NCBI GenBank assembly: GCA_945875845.1 | Contig: CAMCMB010000030.1 | Span: 1 to 64,000, forward strand | DNA length: 64,000 nt | Reading direction: 5' to 3' | Source of the DNA: Pirellula staleyi DSM 6068 | GTDB lineage: Bacteria > Planctomycetota > Planctomycetia > Pirellulales > Pirellulaceae | Part shown: positions 28,476 to 38,173 of the stretch, in pieces | How positions within the stretch are numbered: the stretch's first letter is position 1 | Layout: every line of letters begins with the position of its first letter | Notes under the pieces: model-generated | Seen by the model: the letters and a program-made list of their open reading frames with translations, nothing else | Databases searched by the model: none | Told to the model about the DNA's origin: nothing | Translations under genes and position numbers: made by a program

Positions 28476-29328
28476 AAACAAAAAGCCCCGAAGTTCTTCG
28501 GAGCTTTTTTGCCGACCGGAAATTTCCAATCCAGACGGAAGTATCGGTCGGATATACCCAAAAGTCAACCCGAATCCCGCGTACCGAGCAGAATTCCGGG
28601 ACTTCCGTAACTCAGGTAGGGCTATCAACGAAGCGCTAACTCGCATCAGCCAATCTTTCGAGCCCGACAGGAAATCATTCGGTGGAAACGTTTTTCTGAA
28701 AGTGTTCGTCGAATGGAAATCACGAATGGTCTCATTGGATGACTTGCGTGATCAAAAAGCGAATATCGCTGCACTGGATGCAGCGCGCCCGCAGGATCGG
28801 TGCGACTCTTGGCTCGAATTGTCAGTGTCGTTATCGCGAGTCGCGGATGTTTGGAATGCAAATGAACAGAGGCGGATACTGGAATCATCTTCCGCGGGTC
28901 GTGTGACGAGACCACGGAGCATGCCGACACCAACAACATCAGATAAACTGCTCGAAACTTCTGCTGCGGATTACTTTGATTTCCGAACAAGGGCTTTGAT
29001 TCGTTCAGAAGCTGGCCTTATCACACTAATGAATCGTATCCATGATCCCAAAGAGACATCGGAAGAAATTCAAAAGCTTCGAGGGCTTCATGAAACCATG
29101 GATCGTGCCGTGCTGAATGCATATGGCTGGCAAGACTTGGCTTTGTTCGCAAGGTGCGAATTCCTTCCGCCTGCAGGTATAAAGCATTCGAGTCACTTTC
29201 GCAGTCCTGCGCAAGACCCAAAAGAAATCCGCCTGCGTTGGCCAGACGAATTTTGCCAGCGTGTACTTGATAGATTAATTGCGATTGCAGATTGTGCAGA
29301 CGATCGCGTTGAGAAATCGAAGGGTTAA
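28459..29328 (+). pseudogene. Second methylase-tail-like remnant
   Basis: The last ~120 residues are paralogous to the tail of the 26.2-27.7 kb methylase: DYFDFRTRALI, LMNRIHDP, LRGLHETMDRAVLNAYGWQDLA and IRLRWPDEFCQRVLDRL line up with YYDFRRSTML, YNRFHSP, LRRLHSEMDVAVLRAYGWDDLA and WRLRWPDEFRDEVLARL. The first ~170 residues are not recognised and contain no methylase motif. The open frame begins inside the 3' end of the DUF3800 gene and crosses its terminator hairpin, so the nominal start is unlikely. It is either a decayed remnant or a gene with an undetected alternative start. It is 3 bp upstream of the DUF1016 gene. Confidence 0.6.
28481..28511 (+). terminator. Rho-independent terminator after DUF3800
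   Basis: AGCCCCGAA (28485-28493) and TTCGGAGCT (28498-28506) form a 9-bp stem with one mismatch and a 4-nt loop, preceded by an A tract and followed by six Ts. It starts 5 bp after the DUF3800 stop codon. Confidence 0.85.
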
Positions 29329-29331
29329 CTG

Positions 29332-30441
29332 ATGGGGAACAATGTTATAATGGCTAAAGCAAACTCATCAAAAACGTCTTTGTCCGCGCGGAAGCCCAAC
29401 GAAGTTGTGATTCCCAACCTCCTCGGCGACATCCGGCAGGTCATCGAAGCCGCCCGCGAACAGACAGCTCGTGCTGTCAACTCGACACTTGTGATCATGT
29501 ATTGGCAGATTGGCAAGCGGATCCGGGAAGATGTGCTTCAGAATGAACGTGCGGAGTATGGCAAGGAGATTGTGTCGGCGCTGTCGGCACAATTGACTAC
29601 CGAGTACGGCAAAGGATTTGGGCAGCGAAACCTGGAGCAAATGATCCGGTTCGCCGAAGTTTTTCCAGACAGCCAAATTGCGCAGACGCTGTCTGCGCAA
29701 TTGAGCTGGAGCCATTTTACGGAGATTATTCGGCTTGAAGACTCGCTAAAACGTGACTTCTACGCGGAGATGTGCCGGGTCGAACGCTGGAGCGTCCGGA
29801 AACTGCGACACAAAATCGGGCACCTGCTCTTCGAACGGACGGCTGTTGCCAAAAAACCCGCTAAGCTGATCGCCGATGACATCGCGACACTGCGCGATGA
29901 GGATCGACTGACACCGGATATGGTCTTTCGCGATCCGTACTTCCTCGATTTTCTTGGACTGAGAGGGTTTCACTCGGAAAAGGATGTCGAAGAAGCGATT
30001 CTGCGGGAACTGGAAGCGTTCATCTTGGAACTGGGGACCGACTTCGCCTTTGTCGCTCGGCAGAAACGGATCACGGTCGACAATGAAGATTACTACCTCG
30101 ATCTACTGTTCTACCATCGTCGTTTACGCTGCTTGGTCGCAATCGATTTGAAGCTCGGCAAGTTTCAAGCGGCGGATAAAGGCCAAATGGAACTGTACCT
30201 TCGATGGTTGGAGAAGCACGAAATGCATCCCGGCGAAGAAGCTCCCATCGGACTGATTCTTTGCGCGGATAAGTCGGAAGAGCATGTGGAGCTATTGCGA
30301 TTGGAGGATAGCAACATCCGCGTTTCGCGTTATCTGACCGAGTTGCCATCGAAAGAACTGCTCGAACAAAAGCTACATCAGGCAATCTCGCTTGCGCGCG
30401 AACGATTCGCCATGCTTAACAAGAAAGAAAAACCTGAATGA
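29332..30441 (+). CDS. DUF1016 / YhcG-type PDDEXK nuclease
   Basis: The 369-residue protein has the DUF1016 N-terminal domain (VIMYWQIGKRIREDVLQ, LSAQLTTEYGKGFGQRNLEQMIRFAEVFP, LSWSHFTEIIRLED) and a C-terminal PDDEXK nuclease domain (FVARQKRITVDNEDYYLDLLFYH…LVAIDLKLG). The catalytic pattern D…D-x-K is read as D in YYLDLLF and the DLK of IDLKLG. Homologues are common next to restriction or defence genes. The start may be 29332 or the in-frame ATG at 29350. The gene appears intact and follows the methylase-like remnant by 3 bp, upstream of drmA. Confidence 0.9.
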   Translation: MGNNVIMAKANSSKTSLSARKPNEVVIPNLLGDIRQVIEAAREQTARAVNSTLVIMYWQIGKRIREDVLQNERAEYGKEIVSALSAQLTTEYGKGFGQRNLEQMIRFAEVFPDSQIAQTLSAQLSWSHFTEIIRLEDSLKRDFYAEMCRVERWSVRKLRHKIGHLLFERTAVAKKPAKLIADDIATLRDEDRLTPDMVFRDPYFLDFLGLRGFHSEKDVEEAILRELEAFILELGTDFAFVARQKRITVDNEDYYLDLLFYHRRLRCLVAIDLKLGKFQAADKGQMELYLRWLEKHEMHPGEEAPIGLILCADKSEEHVELLRLEDSNIRVSRYLTELPSKELLEQKLHQAISLARERFAMLNKKEKPE

Positions 30442-30493
30442 TGATCGCGATCCTAGCGAGTAACTTTTCAACTCCCACTGAAACAACGCTTCT

Positions 30494-33400
30494 ATGAGCA
30501 CAGAGCCAATCCAAGTCCGAGCGTCATTGCTTGATGCTCTTCAAGTTGACCTTATCGGTCCGTCCGGTGGACTTGGCGATCATCGTGAGACGCTTCCTCA
30601 AGCACCCTCTCGCTGGTACCTCACGGGCTTTCTCGTGCCGACCGATGCCGACGAGGACCAGCGTTACGATCCAAATAGCGATGACGAAGTCGATCAGGCT
30701 CCTGCTGTAGCGACAGTCGACGAGAATCAAACACCTGAGCAAGCAGCCAGCAAGCGATCCTATCTGCCTAGTAGCCTGGGGTTGAGCATTCTGGTTCCGT
30801 CGGGCAAGCAGGAGCTGCAGGCGATCGTCCGATATGGTGAGTATCTTCGAATCGAGCCCGAGGAAGGTGCCAGGCAAGGGAGTTTGCCTCAATGGCGACG
30901 CAACCCACACGAAGAAATCCTCACTATCGAGCTCGGTACCCAAGTCCCTGCCCACGGCGTCGTCCCGGTACCGAATAGTCGCGGCGTTGAAGTGGTGTGG
31001 TCATTGCGTGGGGTACCAGACGGTGACTCCGATGGTGGGCTCCCGAAAGGAACGCGGAGTCTTTCGATTTTCGTCGTGAATCGTCGCAAAGCATCGCCGG
31101 ATGAAGTTCGCGACGAGGGATTCGTCTTTCAGGTGGAACTGGAGGTGCAAAGCGATCAATCCTTTATCGCGCGTCCAAGTCTGCACAGCCTGGAAAGCGA
31201 TGATTGGGATGAGCGGGTCGCAGATCTTCAATATCGCAACTCCTTTGAGTACTCCGTCGGTCACGGCGTTTCTTCGGAATCGGTCGTGGAAGAGGGTGTT
31301 TGCAAGATCGTTCGGACTTGCCATTTGCCAACCGCCGAAGTCGAAAAGGTCGCGCCGGCCAAGATCGACGGAGTCACGTTGAATATGGAGTCGCTCGCGC
31401 TGCTGCGCGATGGCCAAGATGCGATGGAGCAGCTTGGTGGCTTTGCCAGCAGTTACGAAAGTTGGATTGAGAAGCAGAAAAAGAGCCTCAGTGGCTTGTC
31501 ACAACGTCGGCAAGAGATCGCATCGGAGCTGCTTCGGCGCGCCGGACTCGCCGCAAAGCGAATTCGAGCCGGAATCGAGTTGCTCGCTCAAAACGACTGC
31601 ATGGAAGCGTTTCGACTTGCAAACAAAGCAATGGCAGATCAGGGACGTCGCCGATTGGCCTTGCAATTGAATATTGCTCCGGAAACGGTCACGCCTGCTT
31701 GGCGTCCATTCCAGCTTGCATTTATTTTGATGAATCTGAAAGGAATTGCCGATCCAACGAGCGATGGAGGAATGTCCCTGGTGTGGAACTAAGTTTAAGT
31801 CAAATTCGTTTCAACTAGTTCCCAACACCGACAATCCGACGGACCTGCGAGTGAATTGTGCCAACCGCCGCTGCGAGTTCTCTCGAGGCAACTCACTGCC
31901 AATTCTGTCGGTGGATGAGCCAATCTATCGTCGACTGCCGTGCTTTCTGATTGCCACAGTCGATAAGTTCGCTGCAATGCCCTGGACCGGCGAGGTAGGA
32001 GCCTTTTTCGGCAATGTGAATCGAGTTGACTCGGAGGGTTTCTACGGTCCTTGCGACATGGGTACGGGTAGGCCGTTGCCGGTCGATCGACTTCCACCGC
32101 CAGATCTGGTTATCCAGGACGAGTTGCATTTGATCTCGGGCCCATTGGGAACAATGGTCGGCCTGTACGAGACTGCCTTGGATTCGCTCGCGACTGTGAA
32201 AGTGGATGGCAAGGAGGTGAGGCCGAAGATCATTGCATCAACAGCGACGGTGCGTCGGGCGCTCAGTCAGATTCGATCGCTTTTCAACCGTCCGGATGTC
32301 GATGTGTTTCCTCCGCCGGGCCCTGACATCCGTGATTCGTTTTTTGCACGAACACACAGCGTCAAGGAAAGTAATGCTCGGGAGTACGTTGGTATCGCCG
32401 CACAGGGCCGTAGTCCTAAAGTGATCATGTTGCGTGTCTACCTCACGCTCCTATCTGCTGCTCAAAAGGCGTATGACGCCAACGGCGGTAGTAAAGTCGA
32501 TGTGAATCCCGCTGATCCCTACATGACGCTGCTTGGGTACTTCAACAGCCTCCGCGAACTGGGCGGTGCCCGACGACTGATCGAGGATGAAATCCGAACT
32601 CAGCTAACGGGACGTGGCAGTCGCAAACGTCTTGGCGAAACGGATGGGGTTTTCAAAGATCGGACCATTGCATACGAGCCCGTCGAGCTAACCAGTCGAG
32701 TTAGCACCGACAAGGTTTCGGAAGCCAAGCGAAGGCTTGAACAAGCCTTTAAAGAGAAAGACCGTGTCGATGTCGCCATTGCCACCAACATGATCTCTGT
32801 CGGTCTCGATATTACTCGGCTTGGTCTCATGGTTTGTTTTGGTCAACCCAAGACCAGCAGCGAATACATCCAGGCAACCAGCCGTGTAGGACGAGACGAC
32901 AAACGTCCAGGATTGGTGGTGACGATCTTGAACGTGCATCGCCCCCGTGACCGATCGCACTACGAGCGATTTGCTGCATTCCACGAGTCCTTCTATCGCA
33001 GTGTGGAAGCGACAAGCGTAACGCCATTTTCTCCAAGAGCCTTGGACCGTGGTTTGGCTGGTACCTTCATTGCGCTAGCCCGACATGGTCATGCTCCGAT
33101 GACTCCGCCACGAGGAGCGACGGAAATTCTCAAAGAGATGCCGCGACTTCAATTTGCGGTAGAACAGCTCGCGAACCGTGCCCTTGAAACGCATTCGAAT
33201 AGCTCGTCTCCCGAAGCAGCAGAGTTACGGCAGAAAGTGGCCGATCGCTGCAAAGATTTGCTCGATACCTGGAGCACCATTGCGAAGGAACTGCACGATA
33301 CCGGCGGTGCCTTGCAGTACCAAACGGAAACAGGAAGCGCTCAGCGATTGCTTTATGAGTTTCTGAACCCTGAACTAAAGAATTTACCCCCGAGACACAA

Positions 33401-33503
33401 GAAGTTCCGCGCGAACCGTTCGATGCGTGACGTTGAGCCAAGCGTCAATCTTTGGCTGAAAACGATCGATGGTGTTGACATCGATGCGGAGGAGGACCAA
33501 TGA
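30494..33503 (+). pseudogene. drmA: DISARM helicase DrmA with internal deletion and frameshift
   Basis: Two overlapping frames, 30494-31792 (432 residues) and 31746-33503, together make a DrmA-like protein. The first frame ends FILMNLKGIADPTSD and then shifts. The second resumes at EECPWCGTKFKSNSFQL with a zinc-ribbon CPWCG/CANRRC. In DrmA the helicase Walker A region lies between these blocks, and nothing of it remains, so a deletion of well over 100 codons at about 31765-31775 has removed motif I. Motif II (DELH at 32118-32129), SATVR, and motif VI (QATSRVGR near 32871) persist. Without Walker A it cannot hydrolyse ATP. It is followed by intact drmB and drmC. Confidence 0.8.
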
Positions 33504-33552
33504 GAATATGCAGTATTGCCGTCCGATCGGCGCTTGCGGTTGTTTTTTTATT

Positions 33553-33574
33553 AACCGGGGCTAGCGCCCGTCGG
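33553..33574. repeat. Half-site of the GGGGCTAGCGCCC repeat
   Basis: AACCGGGGCTAGCGCCC followed by GTCGG matches one arm of the palindrome at 26976-27043. It is in the 94-bp gap between drmA and drmB. Confidence 0.8.
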
Positions 33575-33597
33575 TTCGCATGTGATGAGGCAACACG

Positions 33598-35424
33598 ATG
33601 AGTAGAAGGCCAGGAAGTCGCCCTCACGGGCAAATTCGTCAAAGCCAGTTGATCACATCGTTTGGACCAGGTTCGATGGTGGATTTGCCGAACCATTCTG
33701 TCCTCATCGGCGGACTGGATTCGTGGTCAATGGGTGGAGAAGAGGTTGTGGAGCCGCGACTGGTCGAGAAGCTCAAGCTGCTCTTTGATCCGCCGTTGCA
33801 GGTTCTAAAGCTTTATAGTCCACCACCAGACAATGACGATCCGACTGCACCGCAGACAGGTGTAACAGCATGGCAGTTCCCCGAGTGGTTCATCACCCAA
33901 GATGTGGACCGAGATGCTAGCGTTGGGTTCGTTCGTGCAAGAATGTTGGTTCACCGGAACATGCTTACCAAGGGCAAATTCATTGGTGACGACAAGAAAA
34001 AACGAACCGTTGTTCCAGTCCGTTTCGTTCGTGCATGCCGAAATGGGCATATCGGTGACATCGATTGGTATAGCTTTGTGCACGGAGGAAACACGGAGTG
34101 CCGACGTCAACTATGGATCGAGGAACGCGGTACAAGCGGCGATCTAGCGGAAGTTTATGTTCGCTGTGAATGCGGCAATGCCGAACGCAGCATGGCTTTG
34201 GCGATCGAGTCGCCTGAATCAATGTTGCGATGTGATGGAAAGAGGCCATGGCTCGGTGCTTACGCCAACGAGAAATGCGGTGAGCCTAACCGTTTGCTTA
34301 TCCGAACCGCAAGCAATGCGTACTTCACTCAGTTGATGAGCGTCATCTCATTGCCAGATCGAAATGTTGAACTTCGTGAAGCGGTTGAACTTGTGTGGGA
34401 CTTCATCGGCGCGGTGGCGGATGTTGGTGAGCTCAAGTATGAGAGAAAGAAAGCCAAGGTCCATACAGTTCTGGGCGATTATTCCGACGAGGAGGTCTTC
34501 GCGGAAATAAAGATGCGTCGCGGCCAGTCTGCTGGTCAGCCCAAAACGATCAAGCAGGCCGAGATGGAAACGCTTATGGCCAGCAAAGACGAACTTGGCG
34601 ACGACAAACCCGACGGTAACTTCTTTGCGAGAACCCTACCGAAAAAGGTCTGGGACAAGCCCTGGATGCAATCTATCGAGCGCATCGTGCTTGTCCATCG
34701 GCTCCGTGAGGTCATGGCCCAAGTCGGCTTCACCCGCTTTGAAGCAGTCTCCCCAGACATTGATGGCGAGTTGGAAATGGGTGTCCGTCGCGCTTCGTTG
34801 GCGCGTGAGATCACATGGTTACCAGCAGTCGAAAATCGAGGTGAAGGGATATTCATTCAGTTTAAGAAGCAAGCAGTAGAAGACTGGGCATCACGTCCAG
34901 AGGTGATGGCACATGGGATGCGATTGCTTCGCGGTTACGAGGCCTGGAAGGCGGAGCGAAATGGCGCATCGAAAAAGTTCGTTGAGGAAGGTGGGCTACT
35001 CCCATACATTCTGTTCCATTCGTTTTCGCATATGCTGATCACGGAGGTGTCGCTCGAATGCGGATACCCGGCCAGTTCGATTCGCGAGCGAATTTACACC
35101 ATCCCCGATGTTGGCTACGATGTGTTGCTTTACACCGGTACTTCTGACGCGGAAGGAACCTTGGGCGGCTTGATCCAAGTTGGTCGCCGCATTCACGAGC
35201 ACATACGCGGTGCGCTCGCCATGGGAGAGCTCTGTTCCAATGACCCGGTGTGTGCTCAACATGAACCATCAAACCTGCATGAGCACCGTTTCCTGCACGG
35301 TGCTGCCTGCCACGGTTGCTTGTTGATTTCGGAGACATCTTGTGAGCAACACAACGAGTTTCTCGATCGAGCACTGGTCGTGTCGACGGTCGACAATCTA
35401 GGCATCGAGTTTTTCAAACAATGA
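33598..35424 (+). CDS. drmB: DISARM protein DrmB (DUF1998)
   Basis: The 608-residue protein begins GQIRQSQLITSFGPGSMVDLPNHSVLIGGLDSW, the typical start of DrmB. It has cysteine pairs in the middle (CRNGHIGDIDW, CRRQLW, CECGNAERS, CGEPNRLL) that likely bind zinc, and a C-terminal DUF1998 region (LLPYILFHSFSHMLITEVSLECGYPASSIRERIY) with the final Cys/His set CSNDPVC…CHGCLLISETSC. DrmB works with DrmA in DISARM, where it recognises and blocks incoming DNA. The frame is intact although its helicase partner is broken. The last 4 bp overlap drmC (ATGA). Confidence 0.9.
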   Translation: MSRRPGSRPHGQIRQSQLITSFGPGSMVDLPNHSVLIGGLDSWSMGGEEVVEPRLVEKLKLLFDPPLQVLKLYSPPPDNDDPTAPQTGVTAWQFPEWFITQDVDRDASVGFVRARMLVHRNMLTKGKFIGDDKKKRTVVPVRFVRACRNGHIGDIDWYSFVHGGNTECRRQLWIEERGTSGDLAEVYVRCECGNAERSMALAIESPESMLRCDGKRPWLGAYANEKCGEPNRLLIRTASNAYFTQLMSVISLPDRNVELREAVELVWDFIGAVADVGELKYERKKAKVHTVLGDYSDEEVFAEIKMRRGQSAGQPKTIKQAEMETLMASKDELGDDKPDGNFFARTLPKKVWDKPWMQSIERIVLVHRLREVMAQVGFTRFEAVSPDIDGELEMGVRRASLAREITWLPAVENRGEGIFIQFKKQAVEDWASRPEVMAHGMRLLRGYEAWKAERNGASKKFVEEGGLLPYILFHSFSHMLITEVSLECGYPASSIRERIYTIPDVGYDVLLYTGTSDAEGTLGGLIQVGRRIHEHIRGALAMGELCSNDPVCAQHEPSNLHEHRFLHGAACHGCLLISETSCEQHNEFLDRALVVSTVDNLGIEFFKQ

Positions 35425-36215
35425 ACGACGCGTTCTCTCGACTCAGTTCCAAAGACCTGCGATTGATTGCAAACAGTTTGCGATCCGGTCGACTCACGCT
35501 TCCAGCTACGCCGCTCCAGATCGGACGCATCTTCCAAGGTGATGTTTGTACTCCCCTCGCTGCGAAGCTAACCGAGTTATCTGCAATCGGATTTAGTGCT
35601 GAGCAAGTTGCGGTCCTCATTGATTCCGTGATACAGGATCGGGAGTTGTTTCGCAACTCCGATCCAACGGGTATCGATTTCGTTACGTCAGGACCAGAAG
35701 CTCCCGGAATTTCCAATCGCGATACATCCGTCGTCGTGCGGGAGATGTTTGCACATGCAAAACAGTCTGTGACTGTGATTGGTTACGCGGTATATCAGGG
35801 ACAAAAGGTCTTTGAAGCACTAGCAGAGCGCATGGATTCAAAGCCAAAGTTGCAGGTCGAGCTATTTCTCAATATCTCGCGCGGAGATGGGGATACTACC
35901 AAGTCAGAGATTCTCGTGTCGCGTTACGTCGAGCGATTCAAGTCACATCAATGGCCGAAAGGTTCACGGCTACCAATTGTTTACTACGACCCACGTAGCG
36001 TATCCGACGATACGCCGATTCGATCCTCGCTACATGCGAAGTGCGTTGTTGTTGACGAGAGTGATGTATTTGTCTCGTCCGCAAACTTCACCGAAGCCGG
36101 CCAGGAGAGGAATATCGAAGTCGGGCTGCGACTTGATAACGCTTGGCTTGCCCGCAAACTAGTCGAGCATTACAAGAAGATGGCCGAGACAGGCCAATTT
36201 CGGCGGGCGATTTGA
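35421..36215 (+). CDS. drmC: DISARM phospholipase D-like protein DrmC
   Basis: The 264-residue protein overlaps drmB by 4 bp, showing translational coupling. It has one HKD motif, SSLHAKCVVVDESDVFVSSANFTEAGQERNIEVGL, at about 197-230, with the usual trailing S and E. A second PLD half is not complete in sequence, so it may act as a dimer. In DISARM, DrmC is dispensable in some systems. The N-terminal ~90 residues are helical (LRLIANSLRSGRLTLPATPLQIGRIF). It is the last gene of the island before the right flanking repeat. Confidence 0.88.
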   Translation: MNDAFSRLSSKDLRLIANSLRSGRLTLPATPLQIGRIFQGDVCTPLAAKLTELSAIGFSAEQVAVLIDSVIQDRELFRNSDPTGIDFVTSGPEAPGISNRDTSVVVREMFAHAKQSVTVIGYAVYQGQKVFEALAERMDSKPKLQVELFLNISRGDGDTTKSEILVSRYVERFKSHQWPKGSRLPIVYYDPRSVSDDTPIRSSLHAKCVVVDESDVFVSSANFTEAGQERNIEVGLRLDNAWLARKLVEHYKKMAETGQFRRAI

Positions 36216-36424
36216 CCTATTTCATTACCATCAAAGCTTAAGCATCCCGAGCCATGGCAGTAACCAGCGTGTAATCCGCTGTTGTACTCTGTTCAATGGG
36301 AGAAACTCCTGCTCAAGTCTTCCACGACTTTCGCCCAATCGTTGAGCGCCGATCCTAGGTTCTTTGCGAATCTAACCAAGCGATTCTTTTCGTGATGAGT
36401 TAGAAGACAGCCCCTCATCCCCAG

Positions 36425-36451
36425 CCCTTCTCCCCGAAGCGGGGAGAAGGG
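36425..36451. repeat. 11-bp perfect hairpin, planctomycete-type repeat
   Basis: CCCTTCTCCCC (36425-36435) and GGGGAGAAGGG (36441-36451) flank a GAAGC loop. Related CCCCTCATCCCC/CTCCCC sequences occur near 5515-5545, 5656-5690 and 9640, so it is a dispersed repeat rather than a gene-specific terminator. Confidence 0.75.
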
Positions 36452-36737
36452 AGCAAGAAGGGAAAGATCTGGTTTTCGGCCTTGAGGTAACTCGCTCTGG
36501 AGCTTCTGAGGGGCGGGCCAGTTCCTTGCTAGTTGAGCCGGCGATGACGAGCATGAGTGACGTATTGATGCCAGCGAAAGCAGATCAATCGTCGAAGCAG
36601 TGGATTTCCTGAGAAAAGCTTGGTCGGAGCGGAGTATTTGCACAGGAGTGCTAGGCTTTGAGATTAGTTCCCCGCTGCCCTGAATCAAGTTTTTCGACCG
36701 CCGTCACGTCTCTGAACGCGTGACCATCGAGTTCTCA

Positions 36738-36945
36738 GTAGCCTGTAGTTGTCGCCAGAGTGGCGACCAAGAAATCTGCCATTCCGCAGACCACACCTTC
36801 GCGGGTCCTATTTTCGTCGGTGTTGCTGTTGTTGGGGGATTTCGATCGTCGAAAAAGCAGCGGAACAATCGAATCTCTGCTTAACAGGCCGATAACCGCT
36901 TTTCGCGCACTATCTACAACTCGCCATGCTCCCGATGAGTTTTTC
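36738..36945. repeat. Right copy of island-flanking direct repeat
   Basis: This copy carries the same block order and orientation as 25588-25750, with GTCGCCA/TGGCGAC at its start and ATCTACAACTC near its end. An extra ~20 bp (GTTGCTGTTGTTGG) separates the second and third blocks here. Confidence 0.75.
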
Positions 36946-37033
36946 GCACGGGGAGTTGCTGTGCCAAACCATTGATCTGCGTGCCGATGGGGAACGATTG
37001 AAGCCGCGATTGGCCAAGCTTCGAAAGTAGCGG

Positions 37034-38131
37034 TCATGGTTTCTTCGTTAATTCCGCCATGGCGCGGCCGAGTCGTTCGCCAGTCTCGTAGTAGGTCTCC
37101 GCATTGTGGTTGTAGTGGTGGCCTTGATTGACGGGCGAAACGTCCGCTTCGCGCCACAGGTCGCGCGTATCAATCGCCTTGACGTTGCCTTTGAACTCTG
37201 GGTACTTGCCATTGTCGCCGTCGACTGCGAGCTGCGCTTCGGCGATCTTCAAGCCGAAGCTCTCGCGACCAGGATTGCCGCAACCGGTTGCCAAAACGAA
37301 CTTCGCGTTCGGCGAATGGAAATCCTCACGGAGCGTCTTGATGAGGTGCACTAGGTTCTGCTCGTAGCGACTGGCCATCGCGGCGCTTTGGTCTTTGTGG
37401 CCCTGCCACCAGACGAAGCCCGCGACTTCGTAGCCCTGACCTTGATAGCCAGGGAAATACTTCTCCATGTTTTTCAGAACGGTTTTCGCATGAGCCGTAT
37501 CGGCGTCGTACTGACGACCTGCGTACCACGGAACCGGCTTCGGTTCCGCGCCTTTATCCCAGAAGTTGGCCACATCCTTGTAGCCAGCGTAGATCTTACC
37601 TTCGAATTCGAATCTTTCACTACCGGGTGGAAGCAGATCCCAGCCCAAGCTGCGATTGCCGATGCACGCTTTGAGCAACAGGACCGGCTCGTCATGCACG
37701 AACCCCATCACATGGCCGAAACCGAGTTCTGGTCCGAACGAATTCTTTGGCGTCAGCCATTCGTTTCGGACGTCGCTGTATTTGTCCATGTCCTTGTAGT
37801 CGACGCCGCGTGGATCCATCACATGGACATAGCGAACATCTTGCCGAGTAGTCCATTTGCCAGCGTCATCGACGAGGTGCGGATACTTGCCTTTCTCCTG
37901 GACCATGAATTCGAGCGAACCCTTCGTTTCCTTTGGCCCAACACGGCCAAAGCCGAGCATGTTGGACTGACCTAACAGGATGAAAACCTTCACTGGCTTG
38001 GTCTGGTCCGCCGGCATGCCGTCCGGGTCGGGCAGTTGAGCGGGCACATCCGCAGCACCGATTGCGAAAACGGCGGACATCACCAAGAACGAGAAAACGA
38101 GGATCATAACGAGTTGGATATGAATTTTCAT
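37034..38131 (-). CDS. Sialate O-acetylesterase-like (SASA) hydrolase, secreted
   Basis: The start at 38131 (MKIHIQLVMILVFSFLV) gives 365 residues with a clear signal peptide. The longer frame adds six residues ahead of it. The catalytic serine is in GQSNM (FILLGQSNMLGFG). The C-terminal region has VDRDL-type block ATGCGNPGRESFGLKIAEAQL and the histidine in NQGHHYNHNAETYYETG, which fits the SGNH-related SASA family. It probably removes O-acetyl groups from glycans outside the cell. It stands next to a lipoprotein and DUF1559 gene on the same strand. Confidence 0.88.
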   Translation of the reverse strand: MKIHIQLVMILVFSFLVMSAVFAIGAADVPAQLPDPDGMPADQTKPVKVFILLGQSNMLGFGRVGPKETKGSLEFMVQEKGKYPHLVDDAGKWTTRQDVRYVHVMDPRGVDYKDMDKYSDVRNEWLTPKNSFGPELGFGHVMGFVHDEPVLLLKACIGNRSLGWDLLPPGSERFEFEGKIYAGYKDVANFWDKGAEPKPVPWYAGRQYDADTAHAKTVLKNMEKYFPGYQGQGYEVAGFVWWQGHKDQSAAMASRYEQNLVHLIKTLREDFHSPNAKFVLATGCGNPGRESFGLKIAEAQLAVDGDNGKYPEFKGNVKAIDTRDLWREADVSPVNQGHHYNHNAETYYETGERLGRAMAELTKKP

Positions 38132-38173
38132 GGTTCTGGCCAATTGCAAATGGGACTAAGTCCACCAAAATGG

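Larger units (their letters stand above)
36216..37033. other. Intergenic region with hairpin and right flanking repeat
   Basis: No gene is supported in these 818 bp. They hold the CCCTTCTCCCC/GGGGAGAAGGG hairpin at 36425-36451 and the right copy of the island-flanking repeat. An open frame on the minus strand at 36293-36688 covers the hairpin but has no protein-like features. A second open frame crosses into the esterase gene and is a shadow. Confidence 0.5.

Noticed and set aside
36293-36688. 131-residue open frame on the minus strand after the island
   Set aside because: It reads through a dispersed hairpin repeat (CTTCTCCCCGAAGCGGGGAGAAG type) and shows no family features.
36735-37157. 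140-residue open frame on the minus strand
   Set aside because: Half of it is the flanking repeat and the other half is antiphase to the esterase gene. It is not protein-like.
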